IMG/VR virus record: IMGVR_UViG_3300007852_000001 | Span: 1-64,000 of that record | DNA: 64,000 bases | DNA from: a virus | Direction: 5' to 3' (one strand) | In this document: piece by piece, positions 31,701-39,182 of the stretch | Layout: each line of letters opens with the position of its first letter | How positions within the stretch are numbered: the stretch's first letter is position 1 | Translations under genes and position numbers: made by a program | The notes under the pieces: generated by a model | The model's input: only the letters and a program-made list of their open reading frames with translations | Databases searched by the model: none | Told to the model about the DNA's origin: nothing

Positions 31701-31704
31701 GTGA
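28702..31704 (+). CDS. polB: Family B DNA polymerase (1000 aa)
   Basis: Exonuclease motifs: Exo I TTDIEVL (DIE at 184-186), Exo II GGWNSSATDNGDAFD (287-301) and Exo III YNIRD (401-405). Polymerase motifs: A DLWSMYP (489-495), B KRVVNSVYG (590-598) and C VGGDTDSVM (657-665). All catalytic acids are present, so both proofreading and polymerisation should be active. Length is typical of archaeal/viral PolB. There is no intein. It is the core of the viral replisome with the helicases at 9749 and 18176. Confidence 0.95.
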   Translation: MTGLGDFVEEDDGGGSNSTTEELHVMQVEHGEHYGDPVVHLWCWTEDGKRRWVEVTGHRPSFYIREEAYTQRTKNHQWVSGAGAGFQSIHGDDLVKIETELPKHVNGKYDQKGLSEYFDETWEADVFYESRFLIDTGIKTHFRVDRDDTWSSQSYDGDYRVDVGDIEAVEDPDWRAEPRTITTDIEVLSPDGFPEAADADQPVTAITAYDNYDEQYTVWALRHEDWEMSDREVRNAVMQNRPSTIELEDVSLPVNINEVRVFDSNSESDMLADYNDYVGERQPDLLGGWNSSATDNGDAFDYPYLLNRCKALNDTSFRQWSPIGELWTSRRGREQNLTISGKGVAFFDMMQSYKKTQWSESTGGWGLDNISKSELPLEAAKLEMDDLDNAWRDEPTQFLKYNIRDVQAVVGIDQSADVMDMFQNLRSLAGAQFENCHNNIDLLDVMILRYAKEMGVALPTNTKPDRGWYYGAHVFEPELGRHENVVYPDLWSMYPNMIRNCNMSPETIIGTKEDLEASEYTEDDCRWSYIDTRNTNVKNPDDMTGAADPVYEKVYFIKPSIQTGFMTEVVDDLMGMKDAYDGTPLYAAIKRVVNSVYGVYGDSDSYGKGYRLFDWRIAEGICLGGRKMIQDSSEKYVDALNDIKDERGFEGDYAYRVGGDTDSVMTSIPFMDVDTSEDAATTTVDCVKKGEMEVPAHYDEYKDIVDVATEAASRVNDWYTEWTAETFNLTPVGFTPDDIGSDEYDAADEVHHFCELEIESYGPRCFIPEGVTKKKAKKRYAEIIAWEEGEWFDPPEFSVTGIDIVRSDRAKATRDILEQVLQSILREDDPIVARTEVYDIINDVVYDIKAKERPLSYIARPKGMSKDPSKYGSPTHTPLPTYRGAKYATEHFDHERLTAGSKPELLYIKEGKTGDYPSTYSRSLDTKEAGAPVDAVAVQEPDKLPQDFTVDTSKMIEKVLEDPLTPILSPMGWTFENALDSDTYHEMHTDKDQNALSNFM

Positions 31705-31755
31705 CTGGCGTTCCGTAACCCTTTTATACTGGTAGTACCTAAGTAAAGACACACA

Positions 31756-31884
31756 ATGACTGTCCCAAGCAGCGACGACGGCAGTATTCGGCGTGGTAAT
31801 ACGCCTCGTAGCCCATCCGAGATTTTTCGTGAGTTGACGCAAATTAACCTGCCTGACCCGTTCACTGGTGGTGCCAGTGCGTAA
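31756..31884 (+). CDS. Small hypothetical protein (42 aa)
   Basis: A 42-residue peptide ending SEIFRELTQINLPDPFTGG, containing a short helix and a PDPF motif that could be a partner-binding (for example clamp-binding-like) peptide; the pattern is not a true PIP box. The class B promoter CCCTTTTATACTGGTAG lies 27 nt upstream. It overlaps the following nuclease gene by 17 bases. Confidence 0.5.
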   Translation: MTVPSSDDGSIRRGNTPRSPSEIFRELTQINLPDPFTGGASA

Positions 31885-32572
31885 GACTGACATCGACCCC
31901 GATAGTCTCAACCGCCCTGACGGAAACAGCCTCCTCGACAACTATGGCCTGCATGACGTGGGTGAAGCCTATTTCACGGAACTGATGGAATGCACGGGCC
32001 TGATTGTCGAAGAGTGGGGCATTGACGAGCGTCACAACAACGAGGGGCTGATATTCGACAACAAGATGGACCTGCGGCTGTGGGAAGGCATGGATGACCA
32101 GACGGAAGTGCCACCAGTCGAGGGCATCGAGGACGTGGTGACGACGCAGTGGGAACTGGACGGCCACGTCGAAGGCAAAGAGTGGCAACTGCGTGGCGTG
32201 GCCGACGTAAAGACGAAGAGCAGTCCGTCGTGGTTCGGTCGCTTCAACGTCCGCCACCTCGCCCACTATGCCGAGTGGGCCGACCGCTATGACGTGCCCG
32301 TGTTCGTCTACATGACGATGGTGGACGGCGAAGAGGGCGTGGTCTGCGACGACGAGTTTATCGTCCCTATCACAACGGACTGGGACTTCCAGACCATTGC
32401 CGACAATTACGACAGCGATCACCAGACGGACCTGACCTATGGCGAGATTAAGGACATCTGTCGGGAGTGTGACATCGCTGACCGTGTGTTTCGAGCGCCC
32501 GACGGCAACCTCGTGTTTGACATCACCGACGACCAGAAGAAGACGGTGGAGGACCTGTTAGAGAGGTTATAG
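31868..32572 (+). CDS. PD-(D/E)XK nuclease-like protein (234 aa)
   Basis: The core is WELDGHVEG...LRGVADVKTKS, giving a D98/D113-x-K115 arrangement of the PD-(D/E)XK superfamily (Cas4/RecB-like family), followed by a helix with HLAHYAEWADRYDVPVF, the usual strand-helix after the catalytic lysine. The predicted role is an exonuclease in viral recombination. Start codon is GTG; 31868, 31871 or 31877 are all possible because it overlaps the upstream gene. Confidence 0.65.
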   Translation: MVPVRKTDIDPDSLNRPDGNSLLDNYGLHDVGEAYFTELMECTGLIVEEWGIDERHNNEGLIFDNKMDLRLWEGMDDQTEVPPVEGIEDVVTTQWELDGHVEGKEWQLRGVADVKTKSSPSWFGRFNVRHLAHYAEWADRYDVPVFVYMTMVDGEEGVVCDDEFIVPITTDWDFQTIADNYDSDHQTDLTYGEIKDICRECDIADRVFRAPDGNLVFDITDDQKKTVEDLLERL

Positions 32573-32574
32573 CC

Positions 32575-32736
32575 ATGACAGACGTAACACCCCGCATCGA
32601 GGACAGTGACGGAAACAACTACATCGCCGACGTGGAAAGTACCATAATGAGAGAAGATTCAGTGAATATGGAGGGCGGTACGGCAGTGCGGTCAAGGGAG
32701 TACATATTCAAAGTCGGTGAGTTGTTTGAGGCGTAG
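32575..32736 (+). CDS. Hypothetical protein (53 aa)
   Basis: A 53-residue protein with mixed strands and no recognised family; two bases after the nuclease stop. Probably the last gene of that operon; a new promoter follows. Confidence 0.55.
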   Translation: MTDVTPRIEDSDGNNYIADVESTIMREDSVNMEGGTAVRSREYIFKVGELFEA

Positions 32737-32780
32737 CGTAATCGACGCTTTTTTATAGGTGCAGGCCCTAACTATTATAG

Positions 32781-33353
32781 ATGGGCAAAGGACGACGGTA
32801 CGAGTTAAATACGAAGAACCGAATCAACGAGAGTACCGACAGTAGCGTCAAAGCACACCGTCCCGACTTTAGTGGCAACAGCAAGGGCGAGGTGGCCGAC
32901 GTGATGGTCGTATGGCAGGACGACCGCTATGGCGACCAGTCGCCGTGTGGACATCCTGAGCGCCACGTCGCGTACCTCGAACTGAAGAATAAGGACGGCG
33001 TGTCGTCTGGCAGTCGCAAGGTGATGATGGACGGTTCGAGCAAGGGTCAAAGCGGTCGTGAGGAACTGGTCGAACTACTCGACGGCTCACCGCCGTGGAG
33101 TGACCAGTACGTCGTGTTCAACTTCCAGAACCGTGCACCGATTACGCTTCAGGCACGGCGACTTCTGCACTTCCTTGACGGGGAGTGTGAGTACGCTGAC
33201 GCCGAGCAACACGATATTCGGCTGACACGAGGCAACAACATCTCAGTTCGGAAGCCCGAACTTGAGTATTGGGACTCGGCCCGCGCGGCCGACCCAAACC
33301 ACGTCGAGATACTGCGCGGCATCGGTCTCGACAACTACTACATCAACGACTAA
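32781..33353 (+). CDS. Hjc-like Holliday junction resolvase family protein (190 aa)
   Basis: KGRRYELNTKNRIN (E8), an aspartate in GEVADVMVV (D40) and LELKNK (E67-x-K69) reproduce the spacing of archaeal Hjc-type PD-(D/E)XK resolvases. The family cuts four-way junctions, for example to debranch concatemers before packaging. Residues 50-62 include CGHPERH, an insertion not typical of Hjc. Promoter is TTTTTTATAGGTGCAGGCCC. Confidence 0.7.
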   Translation: MGKGRRYELNTKNRINESTDSSVKAHRPDFSGNSKGEVADVMVVWQDDRYGDQSPCGHPERHVAYLELKNKDGVSSGSRKVMMDGSSKGQSGREELVELLDGSPPWSDQYVVFNFQNRAPITLQARRLLHFLDGECEYADAEQHDIRLTRGNNISVRKPELEYWDSARAADPNHVEILRGIGLDNYYIND

Positions 33354-33355
33354 CC

Positions 33356-33736
33356 ATGTGTGAGTACATCAAAGACGATGGAGAGCAGTGCGGCTTTGAC
33401 AATCACGACGGTGACTACTGCCACGTCCACGAGGATATGGTGGAGGACTCGTCCAACGACTCGTCCGACGCGGACACCGAGAGCGGTGACCGCGTAGAAG
33501 ATGATGAATTCCATTCAGCGGCGTTCAGCGGCGCGCAGAGCGACTTTGTTGGACAACGAATGGATACGGTCTGCCAGCAGTGTAAAACGTCACTGCGCCG
33601 CCGTGAGCGCGTCTCACAGCATCCTAACAGACCACGACACCTCCTGTTCGAGGCCGTGGTCGAGTGCGACTGTTCAGAGCGCGTCCTCGGCGGCACGGCA
33701 GTGCGCAAGTCCGACTCACCCGACGGGTGGTACTGA
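33356..33736 (+). CDS. Zinc-finger protein (126 aa)
   Basis: The N-terminus CEYIKDDGEQC...YCHVH has the C-x9-C-x9-C-x-x-H pattern of a small zinc finger widespread in phages and archaea. A second site is CQQC (near residue 73) with a later CDC. The middle is acidic. Last gene of the plus block, followed by the CTAATCGTAATTCTGGC motif and convergent hairpins. Confidence 0.65.
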   Translation: MCEYIKDDGEQCGFDNHDGDYCHVHEDMVEDSSNDSSDADTESGDRVEDDEFHSAAFSGAQSDFVGQRMDTVCQQCKTSLRRRERVSQHPNRPRHLLFEAVVECDCSERVLGGTAVRKSDSPDGWY

Positions 33737-33775
33737 ACGTAGCCGTCGCTCACCGTTTTTAAGTAACACTTTGCG

Positions 33776-33873
33776 AGGGTCTAATCGTAATTCTGGCCGA
33801 AAAAGAAGTCTCTTCTAAACTGTCGTCGGCTTTGCGAAGCCGACTATTGAGACGCGACTCACTGACTCGCGTC
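33776..33873. terminator. Convergent terminator region
   Basis: The end of the plus block and the end of the minus late block meet here. Elements: CTAATCGTAATTCTGGC (33781-33797), a perfect hairpin GTCGGCTT/AAGCCGAC with loop TGCG (33825-33844), and GACGCGA/TCGCGTC (33851-33873), which overlaps the stop of the minus gene. Confidence 0.6.
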
Positions 33874-34146
33874 GAAGTCGTTACCCCAGTCGTAAGCGTG
33901 GCCAAAGCCGCCCACGAACTTGATGCGGTCCTCGCCATACCAGCCTTCATACTCTTCTTCGCGGTGCTGAAACCAGTCATCCCAGTCGTCCGTGTCGCTG
34001 GTCCCATCTCGCCGAGCCGAGGGTGAATGACTGCACTCCGTACAGAGCGTATCTCCGTCATAGAGGACAAACGTCCCCTCACTTCCACATACGTTGCATT
34101 CTCGCTCTCCTGCGTCGTCAACTGACGGGGCGTTGCTGATTTTCAT
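33859..34146 (-). CDS. Zinc-ribbon protein (95 aa)
   Basis: CNVC (17-20) and CTEC (35-38) form a zinc ribbon of the HVO-type small proteins; the C-terminal half is rich in aromatic and acidic residues (WYGEDRIKFVGGFGHAYDWG). Its start overlaps the end of the upstream nuclease gene by four bases. Last gene of the late block. Confidence 0.7.
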   Translation of the reverse strand: MKISNAPSVDDAGERECNVCGSEGTFVLYDGDTLCTECSHSPSARRDGTSDTDDWDDWFQHREEEYEGWYGEDRIKFVGGFGHAYDWGNDFDASQ

Positions 34147-35165
34147 TCGAGGTTGTAAAAGTCTACGCCGTCAAAATTACTTGTCAGGCGCTCGAAGTCC
34201 TGCCAGAGCGACTCGAACCCATCGTCCCAATACTTAGTCGTGTGCATGTCGGTCTGCCCTACGGCGTCTGCGTGCGTGTGAACGGCCATCTGCCCCGACC
34301 GCGGGTGTGTCCGATTCACTTCAAGTCGGTCCACGTGGTCGACGGGCACGTCGTCGGCCAGTTCGATGGCCTTGCCGTAGGCCGCGCCCTGCATCTGGTG
34401 CTTGTCATAACAGCCAGAACTGGACTTCAGGTCCGCCACGACGATGTGGCCGTTCGGGTCCTCGTACACCATGTCGACCTGACCCGCGTACTTGAATTCC
34501 TCATTGAAGAGGAACTTCTCAACGGCGATAATCGAATCTTGGTCGATGCCGAGTTTCGACCAGAGTCTCTCTTGGGCGTCGTGGAAGAATTCCACGTCAC
34601 GTTTTGCCTGCTTGACCAGTTCCTTGCTGTAGTAGTCGTGCGACTCGTGTGGGCTGTGTCGGTCGTAGAACTCCCCCCACGTCTCGACGGCGTGCTGGCT
34701 CTTTAGGACCGAGTAGAGGACTTCACGGGGCGAGGAACTGTGAACCTCACTGTGGTTTTCGCCGTCGACAGTGAAGGCCATTCCAAATTCGTCGGAGTGT
34801 ACCATGTAGTCGTCGTCGCTGACAAGCGTATCAACGTTGGCGAGCGCCCACGTCGACTCCGCCTCGTCCTCGGTCCATTCCAGCCCACCGTCTAACTCCG
34901 CGAGCGCGTGCCAGTGGCCGAGCGTCCCGACGTTACGGGAGTACCAAAAGAGATGCTTGTGGAATGCGTTGTCTCCCTCACCGTCGTTGCGGTCCTGCCA
35001 CGCGTAGAGATTACTCTTGTCGTCATCGCGTGTGTCTAACACCGTCGTAACCGACGGCATGTGAATGTCCTGTCCATTGTCCTGCGCTTTCGTGTACACG
35101 CGAATGTCCTGCCCCTCCTCGTCAAAAGGATTCGGGTAGGTGTCGCGTGAAAGGTCTTCATCCAT
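34143..35165 (-). CDS. Cas4/RecB-like PD-(D/E)XK exonuclease (340 aa)
   Basis: The C-terminal half has KYAGQVDMVYEDPNGHIVVA followed by DLKSSSGCYDKHQMQGAAYG: D in GQVDMV, DLK as the (D/E)-x-K pair, and the Q-rich helix following, as in phage RecB/Cas4-like exonucleases. The N-terminal histidine-rich HKHLFWYSRNVGTLGHWHAL region fits motif I of the same family. The gene likely acts in recombination or DNA processing. It has its own TATA (ATTTAAATACG, about 35195) without the late element. Confidence 0.75.
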   Translation of the reverse strand: MDEDLSRDTYPNPFDEEGQDIRVYTKAQDNGQDIHMPSVTTVLDTRDDDKSNLYAWQDRNDGEGDNAFHKHLFWYSRNVGTLGHWHALAELDGGLEWTEDEAESTWALANVDTLVSDDDYMVHSDEFGMAFTVDGENHSEVHSSSPREVLYSVLKSQHAVETWGEFYDRHSPHESHDYYSKELVKQAKRDVEFFHDAQERLWSKLGIDQDSIIAVEKFLFNEEFKYAGQVDMVYEDPNGHIVVADLKSSSGCYDKHQMQGAAYGKAIELADDVPVDHVDRLEVNRTHPRSGQMAVHTHADAVGQTDMHTTKYWDDGFESLWQDFERLTSNFDGVDFYNLE

Positions 35166-35215
35166 GCGCGTGTTATATACTACGTACTATACGTATTTAA
35201 ATCCGTCGAAAAAAG

Positions 35216-35404
35216 TTAATTTTCTGACTGCTCATATGCGCCTTTCCACTTGGCCTTGGCATACGACTGCCCGAGGGCGATGGTCGTAATAGCCGTCACC
35301 ACCTCAATCGGGATAGCCTCAGTCCGCAGGGCGATAAGGGCCAAGGCCCCAATGCCCGCAAGGTCAGTAGAATAGTCCAGTAGTCGGTCTAACCGTCTCC
35401 CCAT
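35216..35404 (-). CDS. Small membrane protein, holin-like (62 aa)
   Basis: Residues 14-45 are hydrophobic (LAGIGALALIALRTEAIPIEVV then TAITTIAL), allowing one or two membrane helices, with a charged C-terminus. Position at the end of the tail module suits a holin or other lysis protein; no lysin is recognised nearby, so this is inference. Confidence 0.55.
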   Translation of the reverse strand: MGRRLDRLLDYSTDLAGIGALALIALRTEAIPIEVVTAITTIALGQSYAKAKWKGAYEQSEN

Positions 35405-35427
35405 TATAGTTTAGTGGTTGTACGTAC

Positions 35428-35976
35428 TTAACTGTTACGTTCGTAGTCGATGCCAGCCGTGTGCAGCACGTCACGCACTCGACCGTCGGGGTCGCCATGG
35501 ATACCTGTCGAGAGGTCGAGATGTTCATTCGGGCGTCGCACGGACGGCTCCTTGTGGCTGTACACGTCTGTCGTTGTCGTGTCTTCGGACGCGACTATTG
35601 AGTCGCCCTCTTGTGACGGTGACGAAGTGCTGTCCTCGTTTTCCCACAGGAACACGTCCTGCTGCCACTCGGTATCCTCCGCATCCAGCACCCATGCTGA
35701 ATGCACGTACTGCGGTGGGTCGCCGCGAGTCTTCACCGTTGACATGAGGTTGCGTTGGTAGCCGTTGGCGTAGAGAGCGCGGGCGACACGCTGTGGCGGA
35801 GCGTCGGCCGTGGTCACGTAGTCCGCACGCCCCTTGTCTCGGACGAACGTGTGCTTATGCCCTACAACGCTCTGTGCGCGTCGCCACGCCGTTTGACGCA
35901 GTGTTTCGACCCAACCATCATCTGGACCGAAAAACGGCTCTATGCGCCGTACAGCAGATGTAAGATTACTAATCAT
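35428..35976 (-). CDS. Hypothetical tail-module protein (182 aa)
   Basis: A 182-residue protein, basic at the N-terminus and acidic and disordered after residue 110. No family is recognised. It directly follows the fibre gene (one base apart), so it could be a fibre chaperone or tip protein. The DNA turns AT-richer at its start. Confidence 0.6.
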   Translation of the reverse strand: MISNLTSAVRRIEPFFGPDDGWVETLRQTAWRRAQSVVGHKHTFVRDKGRADYVTTADAPPQRVARALYANGYQRNLMSTVKTRGDPPQYVHSAWVLDAEDTEWQQDVFLWENEDSTSSPSQEGDSIVASEDTTTTDVYSHKEPSVRRPNEHLDLSTGIHGDPDGRVRDVLHTAGIDYERNS

Positions 35977-35977
35977 G

Positions 35978-36688
35978 TTACACTGTTATTCCCATAACAT
36001 GCCACGTTACTTCGTGGGAGTAATTATTATTTGCACTTTGAACGCCAATATCCATTCCTACAATATCCCCGTTTGTATCTGTATTCCACGACTCCCAACC
36101 TGCGGACGGGTCTTTAGATGTCGCACCTGCGTTTGTTATTCCAACACTGGGAGATGTTGCGTCAAACTCGTACGTATTAGCAAAAGTTACAGTTCTTGTT
36201 TCAGACCCTCCTGTTGCAAAAGTAAACGTCCCATCTTCAGAATTAAAAGAACTTACACTTATTCCAACACTTCCCCAAGTAGCTGTAGTTCCGTCTGTAA
36301 TTAAAGCTTCGCCGCTGATACCATCTGAAGGAGCCAAGCCATCGTATCGGTCAGAATCATTAACTGTTCCATCTCCGTCAGAGTCAATATCGTTATTTTT
36401 ATATAAGTTTGCTGTGTCAGCTTCGTCAACGGCTCCGTCTCCATCACTATCTATATCGTTACCCTTATACAGGTTTGTCGTATCGGCCTCGTCAACGACA
36501 CCATCTGCATCGCTGTCAATGTCGTTAAGGGCGCTCTGAACGTCTTCTTCGAGACCGTTAATACCATTCCACAGCGCGTCGAGATGCTTCTCGTTTACTT
36601 GGTCCCCACCATTGTAGAAGAATCCAGTGACAGGAAACTCACCAGTTTCTCCCCACGCAGGAAACCGTTCATCAATTGACCAAGCCAT
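35978..36688 (-). CDS. Tail fibre/receptor-binding protein with Ca-binding repeats (236 aa)
   Basis: Residues 1-55 form a helical attachment region. Residues about 56-120 hold three repeats of 22 residues like NDIDSDGDGAVDEADTANLY, matching thrombospondin type 3/dockerin-like D-x-D-x-D-G calcium loops. The C-terminal 110 residues are beta-rich. It follows the tail-protein-I-like gene as tail fibres do. The coding DNA from 35.98 to 36.5 kb is clearly AT-richer than neighbours, suggesting exchange of the receptor-binding part. A class C late promoter precedes it. Confidence 0.65.
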   Translation of the reverse strand: MAWSIDERFPAWGETGEFPVTGFFYNGGDQVNEKHLDALWNGINGLEEDVQSALNDIDSDADGVVDEADTTNLYKGNDIDSDGDGAVDEADTANLYKNNDIDSDGDGTVNDSDRYDGLAPSDGISGEALITDGTTATWGSVGISVSSFNSEDGTFTFATGGSETRTVTFANTYEFDATSPSVGITNAGATSKDPSAGWESWNTDTNGDIVGMDIGVQSANNNYSHEVTWHVMGITV

Positions 36689-36698
36689 GTCTATTTAC

Positions 36699-36730
36699 AC
36701 CGTACTGACGGGTAACGTTTATCGTAATTA
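36699..36730 (-). promoter_or_regulatory. Class C late promoter
   Basis: Minus strand: ACGATAAACGTT (TATA-like) followed by ACCCGTCAGTACGGTGTAAA and 10-15 nt to the ATG at 36688. Confidence 0.6.
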
Positions 36731-36734
36731 TACA

Positions 36735-37355
36735 TTACAATAGGTCTGCGGCCAGCGTCCCACCAGTCTCGATGCTGTCGGACGTGAGACCGTTTTCGGC
36801 CGTGTCCGTGTCCCCATCTTCTTTTAAGAGGAGCGTGCCCGAAGTCTGAATACGGACCTCGTGACCAGCGGGAATACCACCACCGATAATTTCTGTCGCC
36901 TCCTCGTCGGTTAGTTGTGCGTTATCAAAGACTTCCTTTTGCGCCCGTAGCGTGACTATAGCAGGCAGTGCCTCGTGGTTGGTGCTAATCTGAATGTTGT
37001 CGGCGTTTGTTCTAAGCACCGCGCCACTAAATTCAACGAAGTCATCGTAATCGGTGTTCGTTCGTGCCTGCGCCAGTTTGGCCTTAATGCGAGTTCGATA
37101 CTTGCCGTCAAGTTCACCGCTAAGGCGGTCTAACTGGACAAGCTCGCCGAAGTTGTCAAGCTGTTCACCAGCGGCCGTATCAATGTGGCTGGACTCCAGT
37201 ACGTCTTCGAGGTCGTCGTCAAGGCGGTCAGCCTCGCTCAACAGGGCACGGACGAGCTTCTGCATGTTGGACTGCGGGCCGAACGCAACACCCCCACTCC
37301 ACTCATCTTCTGCTTTATTAATATTCCGACCGTCGGGAAATTCCTTATGAGCCAT
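36735..37355 (-). CDS. Baseplate wedge/tail protein I-like (206 aa)
   Basis: The segment SSHIDTAAGEQLDNFGELVQ (residues 55-74) and a following YRTRIKAKLAQA is the signature seen in proteins encoded just downstream of baseplate J (P2 gpI/T4 gp7-like region, DUF2313-like). It likely joins the J ring to fibres. Gene starts one base after the J stop. Confidence 0.65.
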   Translation of the reverse strand: MAHKEFPDGRNINKAEDEWSGGVAFGPQSNMQKLVRALLSEADRLDDDLEDVLESSHIDTAAGEQLDNFGELVQLDRLSGELDGKYRTRIKAKLAQARTNTDYDDFVEFSGAVLRTNADNIQISTNHEALPAIVTLRAQKEVFDNAQLTDEEATEIIGGGIPAGHEVRIQTSGTLLLKEDGDTDTAENGLTSDSIETGGTLAADLL

Positions 37356-39182
37356 TTACTGTTGCCTCGTGTTGATTGTAATACTGGTGTCCGTCGCGTC
37401 CGTCTGTGCAACCTCAATCGGGTCTATCTGAATGACTTCGATACCGTCGACGGTTGTGGACGTGGGTGTCGTCTCAAGTGGTGCGCCGTCCACAGCTTTG
37501 TCGAAGGCAATGACACCAGTGTCATCTCCCACAATAATGTCGCGTAGCACGTCGATAATCACATCCTTACCGACCTGAAGGCCGATGGTTTCGGCACCGC
37601 TCGACTCCGTACCGCCAATATAACGGGTAATCTTGTCACGGAGGGGGTCGTTGCCAATATAACTCCCGTTAATAACGAGGTCCAGCGTCATGTCAATGTT
37701 GACGGCCGTGGGGCGAGAGAACTCAATCTGGCGCTCTTGGTCGTTCGTGTCGGACACGACCGTCTCAGTCACGGACGTGCCGTTCACGCCTGAATAGTCA
37801 CGGGCCGTCACGGCCTTCTTCTCGAACAGCGCCTCGGCGACCTGCTGGTCAGTCCCGCCAAAGACGACGGCCTCAAAGGAGTGTGGCGGCAGTCCGCCAG
37901 TCCCAGTGTTGTCGCTGTCCGTCTTATTCTCGAACATCGTGACAGACGTAACCTCGGGAATACTGTTACGAATGTTGCCGACGATAGCATCGTGGGTCGC
38001 ACTCCCACCACCAGTTGTCACGTCGACCGCACGGTCTCGCAGTGCGGCATCAGTCTCTTCTTCCTGTCCGACACGGAACTGGTTACCCTCTCGGTCCGTA
38101 AAGTCCGTGGAGCCTGTCGGATACAGGTTTGTGACCGTGTTCACTCCAGCGGGCGGCGAGGGAAGTGCCGTTAGTGTGTTCGCACCAAGGTTGCTATCGG
38201 GGCCGCCCTCAACCGCACGAATGTTAGCGGACGTGGCGCTCATGGTGTAGAAGTCGAGGTTTTTCGTACCGTTCGCATCACCGCTCTTGAAGCCAGCCGC
38301 ACCGCGCTGGTAGGTACCGTCTTCGCCACCGAGAGTGGTCAGTTCGCTCCCGTTGGCGTCTTTGACCGTTACGCCAATGTTGTCGGTGATGTTCCAGTCC
38401 AGTTCGGCCTCGTAGTACGCGTCGGCATTGAGCGTGACGGAGGCCGTGTCGATAGTTGACGCGACACTACCGTTGTCGACGCGTTCGATACGCACTTCGT
38501 TTACGGCCTCGTCAAAGGCAATCTGATAGTAGTTCGAGGCGTCTTCCTGTACAGCGAAGGTAAGAATCGGCACAGTACCCGCTGTGGGGCGCGCATGGCC
38601 GTGCAGAGTCGTTCCTTGGCCGATGTTGATGGATTCATCGTATATGTGTGCGCCCGCCGTAGCGTCCAACTGGAGCGCATTTGAGCCATTATATACGTTT
38701 GTCGACACAATAGACGCACTGGCCGTATCGCCCGAGAACTCTGTCAGGTCACCGTCCTCAAAGTCGTTGACCAGTTCGAGAGTGGTGACCTCGCTGGTTT
38801 CGAATGTAACGGGGTCCGTGCCAGCCGTCTGCACCTCAGTCCCACGCTGAATGATAAAGTCCTCCTCGACCTTGTTATTGGACGTAAATCGCTCGACCCC
38901 AGTGGCCCTAATCGCATTTCTGCGCTGTAGGCCAAGCAGCGCCACAACGCGTTCGAGGTCACGACCAGTGGCCGTCTCGATAAACGCAGAGTTGTACACC
39001 TCGCTGATGCTTTTTTCTTGGTTTTCGCTGAGAACCGTACCAAGAAGGTCTGCAAGTTTGGTAAACACTGACGATTCTGTCAAGTCAATGTCCTGTCCGA
39101 ATTCTACCTGTAGCTCGGACTCGATAGCGTTCTGAATCTGGTCGTCTGTTAACTGCCGATATTCTCCGTTTTCAATGGACAT
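37356..39182 (-). CDS. Baseplate J-like protein with inserted LamG-like domain (608 aa)
   Basis: The N-terminal 140 residues (ETATGRDLERVVALLGLQRR, then a RGTEVQTAGTDPVTFET strand) and residues about 330-608 are baseplate J-like. Between them (about 145-320) lies a carbohydrate-binding-type beta-sandwich (ALQLDATAGAHIYDES...YYQIAFDE), apparently inserted into the J fold. The protein builds the baseplate wedge of contractile tails. Order gp25-J-I with overlapping starts and stops supports the call. Confidence 0.8.
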   Translation of the reverse strand: MSIENGEYRQLTDDQIQNAIESELQVEFGQDIDLTESSVFTKLADLLGTVLSENQEKSISEVYNSAFIETATGRDLERVVALLGLQRRNAIRATGVERFTSNNKVEEDFIIQRGTEVQTAGTDPVTFETSEVTTLELVNDFEDGDLTEFSGDTASASIVSTNVYNGSNALQLDATAGAHIYDESINIGQGTTLHGHARPTAGTVPILTFAVQEDASNYYQIAFDEAVNEVRIERVDNGSVASTIDTASVTLNADAYYEAELDWNITDNIGVTVKDANGSELTTLGGEDGTYQRGAAGFKSGDANGTKNLDFYTMSATSANIRAVEGGPDSNLGANTLTALPSPPAGVNTVTNLYPTGSTDFTDREGNQFRVGQEEETDAALRDRAVDVTTGGGSATHDAIVGNIRNSIPEVTSVTMFENKTDSDNTGTGGLPPHSFEAVVFGGTDQQVAEALFEKKAVTARDYSGVNGTSVTETVVSDTNDQERQIEFSRPTAVNIDMTLDLVINGSYIGNDPLRDKITRYIGGTESSGAETIGLQVGKDVIIDVLRDIIVGDDTGVIAFDKAVDGAPLETTPTSTTVDGIEVIQIDPIEVAQTDATDTSITINTRQQ

